NCBI RefSeq assembly: GCF_022921095.1
Contig: NZ_CP095053.1
Span: 248,001-312,000 of the forward strand
Reading direction: 5' to 3'
Length of the DNA stretch: 64,000 bases
DNA from: Hymenobacter aerilatus
Lineage (GTDB): Bacteria > Bacteroidota > Bacteroidia > Cytophagales > Hymenobacteraceae
Of this stretch, positions 7,750-16,238 are shown piece after piece. The translations under genes and the position numbers were made by a program. The notes beneath the pieces are model-generated. The model was not told the DNA's origin and ran no database searches. It saw nothing but the letters and a program-made list of their open reading frames with translations. Position 1 is the first letter of the stretch. Every line of letters begins with the position of its first letter.

Positions 7750-8817
7750 TTACCGCATGATCTTCAGGCTATCCAGTGTGTGCTGGTAACGGCGGGCATT
7801 CAGCTTGTGCTCGGCGAAGGTTTCGGCAAAATCGGAGTAGCCGCTCCGGTCGGGGCGGGCGCAAAAGAAGAGGTACTGGTGTGCCGCCGGGCGCAGCACG
7901 GCATCCAGGCTCTGGCGGTTGGCCGAGGTGATGGGGCCAGGCGGAAGGCCAGCGTGCTTGTAGGTATTATAAGGCGAGTCCACCAGCTTATCCCTGTTCA
8001 GCACCCGCTTCACCCCAAAGTTACCGATGGCCCAGAGTAGGGTAGGGTCTGCTTGCAGGCGCATACGGCGGCGCAGGCGATTGAGGTACACGCCGGCAAT
8101 AATGGGCTTATCTTGCGGCATGGCCGTTTCGCGTTGCACGATGCTAGCTAGCACATGCACCTGGGTAGGCGATAAACCCAACGAATCGGCCTGCTGGCGG
8201 CGCTGGGCAGTCCAGAACCGCCGGTGTGTGGCCGCCGCCGAATCCAGAAACTGCCGCGCCGAGGTGTTCCAGACCAGCTGGTAGGAACCCGGCAGAAACA
8301 GCGTCAGCACGGTGGTAGTATCAAGTCGGTACTGCTGCTGAAGCCACTCGTTGTCTTGCAGCAACTGCCGCAATGCCAGCGAATCAGTTTCCAGCTGTTG
8401 GACTATCTGCCGGATCAGCTGCGGCTTGTATTTGAAAGCACTTAGTTGAAAATCAACTGTGTCCTGCTCACCTTGCAGCAGCTTGTCGAGTAGGGCCGCA
8501 TTACCGAGCCCAAAATCGAGGCGGTAGCGGCCGGGCCGAATCTGTGCAGGGTAGCCGCGCCGTTGGGCCAGCCAAGCAAACGTACTGGGCTCGTGCAGGA
8601 GCTCCTGCCGCCGCAGCGTATCCAGCACCGACTCAAACGAGGTGCCCGTGCGAATGTACAGGTAGGCTGGCCCCAGTGGTGAGGCCACCACGTTGGGTTT
8701 GCGCCACACCCGCCACCACGCATAGCTACCTGCCAATCCTAGCAACGTGAGCACGCCAAACAACCCAAATGCCACCCGCCAGCGCAAGCGGGTAGAAGCA
8801 GAATTTTCTGTCATCAT
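7750..8817 (-). CDS. mltG: Endolytic murein transglycosylase MltG
   Basis: The product of about 355 residues is anchored by one N-terminal helix (VAFGLFGVLTLLGLAGSYAW) and cleaves nascent peptidoglycan strands, setting glycan length. The YceG domain carries the catalytic glutamate in IVQRETAMP and the downstream YLNRLRR.M.LQADPT block. Two consecutive ATG codons (8817 and 8814) are possible starts; an upstream in-frame start at 8874 would run through the terminator at 8834-8861 and is rejected. A perfect -7 box lies only one base before the first ATG. Confidence 0.95.
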   Translation of the reverse strand: MMTENSASTRLRWRVAFGLFGVLTLLGLAGSYAWWRVWRKPNVVASPLGPAYLYIRTGTSFESVLDTLRRQELLHEPSTFAWLAQRRGYPAQIRPGRYRLDFGLGNAALLDKLLQGEQDTVDFQLSAFKYKPQLIRQIVQQLETDSLALRQLLQDNEWLQQQYRLDTTTVLTLFLPGSYQLVWNTSARQFLDSAAATHRRFWTAQRRQQADSLGLSPTQVHVLASIVQRETAMPQDKPIIAGVYLNRLRRRMRLQADPTLLWAIGNFGVKRVLNRDKLVDSPYNTYKHAGLPPGPITSANRQSLDAVLRPAAHQYLFFCARPDRSGYSDFAETFAEHKLNARRYQHTLDSLKIMR

Positions 8818-8818
8818 A

Positions 8819-8826
8819 CAAAGATA
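8819..8826 (-). promoter_or_regulatory. -7 box abutting the mltG start codon
   Basis: The minus strand reads TATCTTTG, an exact TAnnTTTG match. The expected transcription start would fall on or beside the ATG at 8817/8814, which implies a leaderless mRNA if the box is used. The rnd terminator lies immediately upstream, so mltG needs its own promoter here. Confidence 0.45.
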
Positions 8827-8833
8827 AAACACA

Positions 8834-8861
8834 AAAAAGCCCGGCACGAACCGGGCTTTTT
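8834..8861 (-). terminator. Terminator between rnd and mltG
   Basis: Perfect 11-bp arms AAAAAGCCCGG (8834-8844) and its complement (8851-8861) enclose a six-base loop. On the minus strand a six-T run follows, so it ends rnd transcription. Confidence 0.85.
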
Positions 8862-8903
8862 CGGGAAAAGTCATGGGCTTTCGGAAAATACAGCCGTTTG
8901 CTT

Positions 8904-10076
8904 TTATTGGAAAGGCGATGCAATCGTGTCGTACGGCAACTGGTGCTGCATGGCGGTATCGCGCAGAATGGCGCGTTGCCAGGGGCGCAAAGCGTGGTCA
9001 GCACCTTCTTCGATGATATCGGATATCAGCCGGTTTGAGAGCACCAGATTGGCTACATATACGTTGATATCTTCCGTAATAAAGGTTTTCAACTGCAGTA
9101 ACAGTTGCTCGCGGGCGTCGGCGCGGGCAGCCTTCTCGCCGGTGAGGCGGCGCCGAAACGGGAAGCGGCGCTGCTCTGGCGGTAGGGTAGGCTCAGGTAC
9201 TGGCACAAACACGTCGGGTAGGAAGCCCGCCAGTTGATCGAGGTAGGGGGCTCGTTTCAGCTCGGGGTGTAAGCCCCGGGCGGCTTGCCACTCGGCCAGG
9301 GTGCGGGGCGTGTCGCGGGCCAGTTCGGCCAGACGGTCGTTGGCAAAGACCATGTATGGCGGCCGATCAATTTGCCGGGCTACTTGGTCGCGTAGTAAAT
9401 ACAAATCGCGAAACAGCGGCATTTCGGGCGGCAGAATGCGGTATTTGCCCGCAATGCGTAGGTAGGGCCGTTCGTCGCGGGTGTAGCGTACGTCTTCCAG
9501 CGCAACGTTTTCCTCTTCGGCCCATTGGGAGCGGCCTAGCGCCGCTAGCTTCGTTTGCAGGCGGTCGGCCAGCTCAAACAGGTAGAGCACATCGTTGGCG
9601 GCATACTGCTTCTGTGCATCCGTGAGGGGCCGCTTCAGCCAGTTCGATTTCTGCTCTCCCTTGTCTACTTCGATGCCCAGCTCGCTCTGAATCAGACGGC
9701 CCAACGAAATATTGTTGTCTGACTCGCCCAGCAGGGTGTACTGTACACTGGTATCGGTGATGTGGCGCACGTGCACGCCGTACAGCTCATCAAGCAGCAG
9801 AATGTCCGACTTGCAGCTGTGAAATACCTTGTCGATGGCTGAGTCGCGCAGCAGCTCCCAAATGGGCTCCAGCTCGTGGGCCGGGTTGGTAAGAGGCAGC
9901 GGGTCGATTAGGTAGACAGTGCGACCATCAAAAAGTTGAATCAGCGCCAGATTGCGGCCGTAGCGGTGGCGCATATCGTCAAACTCCAGGTCAATGGCAA
10001 TGCGAGGCTGGTTGCGTAGGTCGGCGGCGCACTGCTGCACCTCGGCAGCCGTAGTGAGGTAGTGGATGGGGGGCAT
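8904..10076 (-). CDS. rnd: Ribonuclease D family 3'-5' exonuclease
   Basis: The 390-residue enzyme has an N-terminal DEDD exonuclease domain (residues ~1-190) with AIDLEFDDMRHRYG, FHSCKSDILLLDEL and YAANDVLYL, which supply the four acidic metal ligands. An HRDC-type RNA-binding domain follows near residues 215-290. RNase D trims the 3' ends of tRNA precursors and other stable RNAs. Length is close to E. coli Rnd (375). The start at 10076 gives MPPIHYLTT, normal for Bacteroidota homologs. It is the only gene in its transcription unit, bounded by a terminator. Confidence 0.93.
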   Translation of the reverse strand: MPPIHYLTTAAEVQQCAADLRNQPRIAIDLEFDDMRHRYGRNLALIQLFDGRTVYLIDPLPLTNPAHELEPIWELLRDSAIDKVFHSCKSDILLLDELYGVHVRHITDTSVQYTLLGESDNNISLGRLIQSELGIEVDKGEQKSNWLKRPLTDAQKQYAANDVLYLFELADRLQTKLAALGRSQWAEEENVALEDVRYTRDERPYLRIAGKYRILPPEMPLFRDLYLLRDQVARQIDRPPYMVFANDRLAELARDTPRTLAEWQAARGLHPELKRAPYLDQLAGFLPDVFVPVPEPTLPPEQRRFPFRRRLTGEKAARADAREQLLLQLKTFITEDINVYVANLVLSNRLISDIIEEGADHALRPWQRAILRDTAMQHQLPYDTIASPFQ

Positions 10077-10623
10077 TACGTAAGCTAAGCTAGCATAGAA
10101 GATACCACATGTAAAGCACAGAGGTAGTGAGTAAAGGTAGGAAGGACAGCCGGCAAAATCAGTAAATTGTGCAACACCTTCGAGACTGCTACCTTGAGAG
10201 AAAAAAATATGCGTGATGTGAGTGCTGGACGGATAGCTACTTATCCTGAATAACGTATTGATTTAAAATCTTATTGAATTATCTTTTGAATGTTTTACAC
10301 TAATTGACGACAAGGAAAATAAGCAAGATACTAGAACAAATAATTTTTGGCTTATAGATTTGTATATCCTGCCTCACCACTCTGTCTTCTGTTGCTGTAT
10401 GACGATGGAGGAAACTCGCTGATTGAATAACTTCATTAAGCAAAGAATACAGGAGAATAACTATTGGCCGCTGAGCAGCTGCTGTGCATAGCATGTGATG
10501 TTACACGTACTTCGCCAAAGAGTTATAGAGAGCACGCCATAACCTTTTCATAACGACAGCACAGTCAATAATGCGCTGTCATGTTGATGTACATTTTCTT
10601 TAACCAACCCTCAGACACACTAC
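10077..10623. other. AT-rich intergenic region upstream of the susC-like gene
   Basis: This 547-base stretch has no convincing gene; a 64-codon minus-strand frame at 10300-10494 has no start context or protein character. One exact -7 consensus, TAGATTTG, lies at 10355-10362 on the plus strand, about 260 bases before the susC-like ATG, which would leave a long leader. A weak GACAGC/GCTGTC stem lies at 10555-10580. Confidence 0.5.
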
Positions 10624-13602
10624 ATGAGACAGAAACTTTTACTAACTCTGGTATGGGCCCTGTTGCTGACTACGGCAGCCTGGGCACAAACACGTGCCGT
10701 AAGTGGCCGTGTGATAGGACCGGATGGCGGCGGTATTCCGGGCGTGACGGTGCTGGAACAGGGCACGACCAACGGCATCAGCACAGGCGCAGAAGGTAAC
10801 TACACTCTTACTGTGCAGCCTAATGCTACCCTAGTGTTCAGCGCTATCGGGTATGTAGGACAAACAGTACCCGTAGGTGCCCAGTCAGTAATCAATGTGA
10901 CGCTGAGCAACAACGAAACGCTGCTGAATGAGGCAGTAGTGGTGGGCTACGGCAGCCAGACCAAGGCCGACTTAACAGGCTCCGTGACCCAACTGACAGC
11001 CAAAGACGTAGAGAATACGCCGGTTGTGAGCTTCGAGCAGGCCATCCAGGGCCGTACGCCGGGCGTTACCATCAGCCAAACGTCGGGTAAGTTGGGAGCT
11101 GGTCCTCAAATTCGCGTGCGGGGTTCTTCGTCGGTAACGGCTTCCAACCAGCCGCTGTATGTAATCGATGGTATTCCCGTAACGTCACAGGACGTAAGTT
11201 CGGATACGGAACCGCTGAACCCGCTGGCTGATCTGAACCCGAATGATATTGAATCTATCTCTATTCTGAAAGATGCGTCGGCTTCGGCTATTTATGGTTC
11301 ACGTGCATCCAATGGAGTGATTCTGGTGACCACGAAGAAGGGACGGCAAGGACGCACAAAGGTGAATGTAGGTTACTATTTGGGTACTAGCTCTCCTACC
11401 CATACGCGCAAATTTTTGAATGCTGATCAATACCGCGAACTGCTTACAGAAGCGGCGGCTAATTCTCCTTTCGGTGCGCTCGATTTGCAGCAAGAGTTGG
11501 ATGACAATGGCACCGGGATAGACCTGAACTCAACCGCTAATGAGAATTGGGTGAACCGTGGTCTGCGTCGTGGCAAAGTGTCGCAGTATGATTTCAATGT
11601 GAGTGGTGGTGACGCCAAGACGCGCTTCTACCTAAGTACTACCTACAACGACCAGACCGGTATTATTGTTGGCAACCGCTACCGTCGGGGAAGTGCCCGT
11701 CTAAATCTCGACCACAGCATTAGCGACAAATTGAAGGTAGGGTTGAACCTATCATTGACCCGTTCTGTGAACGACCGTACGCCCAACGACAACGCGTTTG
11801 CTAACCCCATTCAGCTGAATGCGCTACCACCATTGCAGCCAGCTTATCTAGAAGATGGTTCGCTCAATAGAAACACGCTCTACTACAATAACTTGCTGGA
11901 CCTGCAAAACGGTATGAACCGCGCTGGTAATTATCGATCTTTCAGCACGGCCTACCTAACCTACCAACCTGTGCAAGGCTTGACTCTGCGGACCGAAACA
12001 GGGGCAGACTTCCTGAGCTTGAACGAAGAACTTTACCGCGCGGCTGGTACGCAGGATGGTGGGAACACTGGCTATGGATACAACAACCAAGTACAGGTAG
12101 TAAATTACACTACCAACAATACGGCTACCTACAACAAAGTCTTTAATGAAGACCATGGGGTAGAAGTACTAGCTGGTTTCTCGTTCCAACGGTCCGATAC
12201 GAAAGAAACGGCTGCCGAAGGCCGCGGTTTCCCCAACGCTGAGTTTACTAAGGTGGCCAGCGCTGCTATTAAAACGGCAGGTACATCCTCGTCGCGCTCG
12301 GAGTTTACTTTCATCTCTTACTTTGGCCGTGTCAACTACGCTTTCCGCAACAAGTATCTGGTGTCAGGTAGCGTGCGCCGAGACGGTTCTTCACGATTTG
12401 GTGTTGATAATCAGTATGGTACATTCGGAGCCGGTTCGCTGGGCTGGGTGATTTCAGAAGAAAGCTTCCTGCGGGATAACTCGCTGATTAACTTTTTGAA
12501 GCTGCGTGGCAGCTACGGGGTAACGGGTAATGCTGAAATCGGAAACTATTCTTCTCGCAGTTTATACACTGCCTTGCCTTACGCTGACCAAGCTGGTTTA
12601 CAGCCGAGCGCTACCATTGGTAACCCTAACCTGACGTGGGAAACCACCGCGCAAACCGACTTAGGTTTGGAATTCGCTTTGTTCAATAATCGAATTACGG
12701 GTGAGGTAGATGTTTACGAGAAGAAGACCAGCGACCTACTGCTAAATCGCCAATTGCCTTACACGAATGGTTACTCAGTAGTAACAGAAAACGTAGGCAA
12801 GCTGCGCAACCGTGGCTTGGAAATATCTCTGAATGGTTTAGTAATCGATAAAGCTGTAAAATGGAATGTGGGTGGCAACATATCGTTTAACCGCAACGAG
12901 ATTACTTCGCTGACAGCTCCTATCCAAAGTGCCTACTTAGGTAGCGTGCGTGAAGGTCAACCTATTGGGGTGTTCTGGGGCCGCGAATACGCAGGTGTAG
13001 ATCCGGCTAATGGCGATGCGCTCTATTATACCGAAGGGGGTACTACTACCAACGACTACACGCAGTCGCCCTTGAAGAAGGTAGGCAACCCGAATCCGAA
13101 ATTTACGGGTGGTGTAACGACAACAGTTTCTTGGAACGGCTTCGACTTCAGCGCCCTGGGGCAGTTTGTGTACGGCAACGATATCTATAATGCATCGGGC
13201 ATCTACCAGTCGGTAGCCGGCGATTATTTTGATAATCAGACCATCGATCAGCTGCGGCGCTGGCAGAATCCCGGCGACATTACCAACGTACCGCAGGCGC
13301 GCCTGTACGGTAGCAACGGTACAGTGGTGTCGTCGCGTTGGGTAACGGGTGGTTCTTTCTTCCGTGGCAAAACCGTTACGTTAGGCTATACTTTCCCCGA
13401 CTATATGATGAATAAAGGCTTTGTGCAATCTGCCCGTATTTATCTAACGGCACAAAACTTATTCACCATCACTAACTACGACGGGTATGACCCGGAGGTA
13501 AATACGGCGGCGTTTGGCCAAGCTAACTACTTGATTGGCCACGATTTCTATACGCCGCCATTGCCAAAGACCTATATGATAGGTATCAACATCGGCTTTT
13601 AA
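10624..13602 (+). CDS. SusC/RagA-type TonB-dependent outer-membrane receptor
   Basis: The 992-residue protein has a signal peptide (cleavage after AAWAQ, ~residue 22), then a carboxypeptidase-regulatory-like domain (residues ~25-100, VSGRVIGPDGGGIPGVTV). The plug domain opens with VVVGYGSQ near 107 and includes RVRGSSSVTASNQPLYVIDGIP. A long beta-barrel ends in the aromatic-rich PKTYMIGINIGF. SusC proteins import oligosaccharides or peptides across the outer membrane using TonB energy, with a SusD lipoprotein as lid. The susD-like gene follows after 24 bases. No hydrolase, sensor or anti-sigma factor is linked, so the substrate cannot be inferred. Confidence 0.96.
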   Translation: MRQKLLLTLVWALLLTTAAWAQTRAVSGRVIGPDGGGIPGVTVLEQGTTNGISTGAEGNYTLTVQPNATLVFSAIGYVGQTVPVGAQSVINVTLSNNETLLNEAVVVGYGSQTKADLTGSVTQLTAKDVENTPVVSFEQAIQGRTPGVTISQTSGKLGAGPQIRVRGSSSVTASNQPLYVIDGIPVTSQDVSSDTEPLNPLADLNPNDIESISILKDASASAIYGSRASNGVILVTTKKGRQGRTKVNVGYYLGTSSPTHTRKFLNADQYRELLTEAAANSPFGALDLQQELDDNGTGIDLNSTANENWVNRGLRRGKVSQYDFNVSGGDAKTRFYLSTTYNDQTGIIVGNRYRRGSARLNLDHSISDKLKVGLNLSLTRSVNDRTPNDNAFANPIQLNALPPLQPAYLEDGSLNRNTLYYNNLLDLQNGMNRAGNYRSFSTAYLTYQPVQGLTLRTETGADFLSLNEELYRAAGTQDGGNTGYGYNNQVQVVNYTTNNTATYNKVFNEDHGVEVLAGFSFQRSDTKETAAEGRGFPNAEFTKVASAAIKTAGTSSSRSEFTFISYFGRVNYAFRNKYLVSGSVRRDGSSRFGVDNQYGTFGAGSLGWVISEESFLRDNSLINFLKLRGSYGVTGNAEIGNYSSRSLYTALPYADQAGLQPSATIGNPNLTWETTAQTDLGLEFALFNNRITGEVDVYEKKTSDLLLNRQLPYTNGYSVVTENVGKLRNRGLEISLNGLVIDKAVKWNVGGNISFNRNEITSLTAPIQSAYLGSVREGQPIGVFWGREYAGVDPANGDALYYTEGGTTTNDYTQSPLKKVGNPNPKFTGGVTTTVSWNGFDFSALGQFVYGNDIYNASGIYQSVAGDYFDNQTIDQLRRWQNPGDITNVPQARLYGSNGTVVSSRWVTGGSFFRGKTVTLGYTFPDYMMNKGFVQSARIYLTAQNLFTITNYDGYDPEVNTAAFGQANYLIGHDFYTPPLPKTYMIGINIGF

Positions 13603-13626
13603 CCGAAACTAACGAGACTGTACTTG

Positions 13627-15057
13627 ATGAAAACGATATTTTTCCGCTCAGCCACACTGTTGGCACTGGGGCTTACCCTTGGCTCGGGCCTGACCAGCTG
13701 CGAAAAGCAGCTGGATCTGGACCCCTACCAATCCGTAGATGCCGCTACGGCACTCAATACGCAAGACAAAGTAGGTAGCGCCGTCATAGGATTGTATAGT
13801 CAGCTAGACGATCCAAGCCTTTATGGTACCGACTTGATTCTGGTACCGGAGCTACTGGGAGCTGATAATTATATCACGTTCCAGGGCACTTTTACAAACT
13901 ACCGACAGCTAACGGCACGCACAACAAACGCACTGAATTCCTCAGCTGAAGCAATATGGCGTGAAGCTTACCAGGAAATTAACCAAACCAACCTGGTGAT
14001 TGATGCGCTTCCCGTAGTAACGGATCCTACGCTAAAAGCTACCTACGAAGGGGAAGCTCGTTTTGTCCGGGCGCTGATGTATTATAATCTAGTGAACCTG
14101 TATGCGCAACAATACGTGGCAGGGGGCACCAACACGCAGCTTGGTGTGCCTATCAGCCTAGTACCCGTTAAATCACTGCAGGAAGCTTCGGTGCTGGGTA
14201 CTCGTGCTACGGTAGCCCAAGTATATAGCCAGATATTAACTGATCTTACGCAGGCTGCTCAACTTCTACCCACTGCCAACGGGGTACGCGCTACGCGCTA
14301 CACTGCGCAGGCATTGCAGGCACGCGTGTATCTACAGCAAGGTAACTACACCGCCGCTGCTACTGCCGCAAATAGTGTTATTGCCAATAGCCGTAAAGCA
14401 CTGTCGCCCACGCTACAGGCAGTATTCACAAACCGTAACTCTTCTGAAACTTTGCTAGAAATTCAGCAAAATGAGCAGAATAACGCGGGAACTTCCAATA
14501 GTGGATTGGCAACGCTGTTTGCTAGCATTGGCCAATTGGGACGCGGTGATGTAGCTGTACAATCTACTTTCGCTAATCAATACAGTACAGCGGATGCCCG
14601 TGGAAGGGCGCAACTGCTGTATGTAGGTACGGGAGCTAGAGCTGGTTCTTTGCGTTCCGGTAAGTGGACTACCTATGGACAGAATATTCCAGTAATTCGT
14701 CTAGCAGAAATGTATCTGATTCGCGCCGAAGCGGCTCTGCAGGCTGGGAACCGGTCAAGTGCATTAGCAGACGTAAATATTGTGCGGCAACGTTCGAGTG
14801 CTACGCCACTAACCGATGCTGAACTGACTCAGCAAGCTATTCTGCGCGAACGACAATTAGAGCTGGCTTTTGAAGGATTCCGCATCTATGATTTGAAGCG
14901 TACTAATACTGATTTAGTACGCACGGTAACAGATGAAGATGGAAACCCGAGAAACGTGGTTACACCTATCACGAATAACTTACTTACGTTGCCAATTCCC
15001 CAGCGGGAAATCAACGTAAATGCTCAGTTAGTACAGAATCCTGGCTACGGAGGCTAG
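13627..15057 (+). CDS. SusD/RagB-family outer-membrane lipoprotein
   Basis: The 476-residue protein has a lipoprotein signal with the lipobox GLTSC (Cys near residue 26), followed by the SusD motifs LDLDPYQSVDAATAL, a TPR-like helical core (YEGEARFVRALMYYNLVNLY), IRLAEMYLIRAEAA and LRERQLELAFEGFRIYDLKR. It is the surface-exposed binding lid of the SusC channel encoded just upstream. A TTG at 13624 is in frame, but the ATG at 13627 is the better start. A strong terminator follows, so susCD is a two-gene unit. Confidence 0.96.
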   Translation: MKTIFFRSATLLALGLTLGSGLTSCEKQLDLDPYQSVDAATALNTQDKVGSAVIGLYSQLDDPSLYGTDLILVPELLGADNYITFQGTFTNYRQLTARTTNALNSSAEAIWREAYQEINQTNLVIDALPVVTDPTLKATYEGEARFVRALMYYNLVNLYAQQYVAGGTNTQLGVPISLVPVKSLQEASVLGTRATVAQVYSQILTDLTQAAQLLPTANGVRATRYTAQALQARVYLQQGNYTAAATAANSVIANSRKALSPTLQAVFTNRNSSETLLEIQQNEQNNAGTSNSGLATLFASIGQLGRGDVAVQSTFANQYSTADARGRAQLLYVGTGARAGSLRSGKWTTYGQNIPVIRLAEMYLIRAEAALQAGNRSSALADVNIVRQRSSATPLTDAELTQQAILRERQLELAFEGFRIYDLKRTNTDLVRTVTDEDGNPRNVVTPITNNLLTLPIPQREINVNAQLVQNPGYGG

Positions 15058-15075
15058 TAGCATATATTTAACAAT

Positions 15076-15115
15076 AAAAAAGAAGCCCGCATATTTCTAT
15101 GCGGGCTTCTTTTTT
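15076..15115. terminator. Bidirectional terminator between susD and the 157-residue protein gene
   Basis: Perfect 18-bp arms (AAAAAAGAAGCCCGCATA at 15076-15093, complement at 15098-15115) enclose a four-base loop. A and T runs at both ends let it serve the convergent gene at 15135 as well. Confidence 0.88.
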
Positions 15116-15134
15116 AAGTAAGGGTAATAGGAAA

Positions 15135-15608
15135 TCAATCCTCTTCCTCTTCATCTCGCGTAAAATCCAGCTCTCGAGCCAACTCAAGCGCTTCCGCTAT
15201 TAGGTCGTCCATGCCGGCTACAGAATCGGCTTCCAGCGTTTCGCCGAAAAGGTTTAGCAACTGCTCGCCTTGCTCATTCACATAGAGGTTGGAGTAGAGA
15301 CGGTCAAATAGTTTGCCTTCTTTGGTGATGACAGCGTCAATTTCCTTGGTAGAGCCGGCGCGCAGGGCGCGGTGCAGCAGGTCTAGCACGGCGCGGCTGT
15401 CGGCGTGGTCGCCCAGGTCGGCCAGCAGCTTCATGAGGGCCATGGCTACGGCCAAGCGCACCCGCTCGAAGCGAAACGGCAACTCGGAGCGGCTGGCGCG
15501 CTCCAGGTCGTGGTAGGCCGCCAAAGTAGGCTTGCTGAGGTACTGTGTAGCGTCAGCAGGGCCGGGGAAAGCCTGATGCAGGAGTTGGTCGTAGGTGGTA
15601 GCGCTCAT
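15135..15608 (-). CDS. Uncharacterised 157-residue acidic, helical protein
   Basis: I do not recognise the family. The protein is predicted soluble and mostly helical, without a signal peptide or membrane segment, and ends in an acidic tail (DFTRDEEEED). Codon choice and GC pattern match neighbouring real genes. It has an upstream -7 box (15688-15695) and shares the terminator at 15076-15115 with susD. Residues ~55-85 form an alanine/leucine-rich helix pair. It may be a lineage-specific cytoplasmic protein. Confidence 0.75.
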   Translation of the reverse strand: MSATTYDQLLHQAFPGPADATQYLSKPTLAAYHDLERASRSELPFRFERVRLAVAMALMKLLADLGDHADSRAVLDLLHRALRAGSTKEIDAVITKEGKLFDRLYSNLYVNEQGEQLLNLFGETLEADSVAGMDDLIAEALELARELDFTRDEEEED

Positions 15609-15687
15609 GGAGAGGGTAGGGAGTGAAACGAGAAGCGGAGCTGAACAGGCAGGTGCTAAAATAGAGCAGCTATGTAACCCCGGTGCC

Positions 15688-15695
15688 CAAAGATA
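15688..15695 (-). promoter_or_regulatory. -7 box for the 157-residue protein gene
   Basis: The minus strand reads TATCTTTG, an exact TAnnTTTG match, 80 bases before the start codon at 15608. No -33 element is evident. Confidence 0.45.
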
Positions 15696-15781
15696 CGATT
15701 GCTACTAGGTTGCTGGTCACAGCGGGCTGCTTGTGACGTGCGACGGCGACTGGTTTTACTACACTCACACATCCTACGCAT

Positions 15782-16057
15782 ATGACGCATAAACAGAAAT
15801 GGTTGCTTTTTTCTCCGGCGGGGCTGATAGTAGTTGGCTTTGGCAGCTGCCTGATTCAATGGGCTGCCAAGATGAAAGATGATAAGGCGCCTACCGCGCA
15901 GTGGGTAGGCGCGGGTACGGTGGCACTGGGAGTATTCAACGCTGGCCTAAGCCTGCTGGGGCGCGGCATCTTGGAAAATGCGCTCTACGAAATCCGCGAG
16001 AAAGGCCCTTCGGCCGTAACGGTTGATAGTATTGCGCCGGCTATGTATGTAGAGTAG
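15782..16057 (+). CDS. Small two-helix membrane protein, unknown
   Basis: The 91-residue product begins at an ATG and has hydrophobic segments at about residues 8-28 (LLFSPAGLIVVGFGSCLIQW) and 41-62 (VGAGTVALGVFNAGLSLLG), joined by a short charged loop KMKDDK. The C-terminal ~25 residues are polar. I cannot assign a family. A terminator hairpin follows within 25 bases, which supports a real monocistronic gene. It lies between unrelated genes. Confidence 0.6.
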   Translation: MTHKQKWLLFSPAGLIVVGFGSCLIQWAAKMKDDKAPTAQWVGAGTVALGVFNAGLSLLGRGILENALYEIREKGPSAVTVDSIAPAMYVE

Positions 16058-16080
16058 TCTATCCTAGGCATAGTTGGTCA

Positions 16081-16125
16081 ACAGACCGCTTTCTTACTCT
16101 GTAGCAGGGTAGGAAAGCGGTCTGT
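16081..16125 (+). terminator. Terminator after the small membrane protein gene
   Basis: Arms ACAGACCGCTTTCTTAC (16081-16097) and 16109-16125 pair at 16 of 17 positions around an 11-base loop and end in a short T-run. Confidence 0.75.
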
Positions 16126-16238
16126 TTGCGTTGGCATGGTGCTACTGCTCTGAGAAGAAGTACCGAAAACGAACGGTCAACACTATATTCGGTGCCGTGA
16201 ACTGCCCGCGGGCACTTATCTATTCTTTCTACACCCCA

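Noticed and set aside
10300-10494. 64-codon minus-strand frame in the susC upstream region
   Set aside because: Short, in AT-rich DNA, no promoter or terminator of its own, and no family resemblance.
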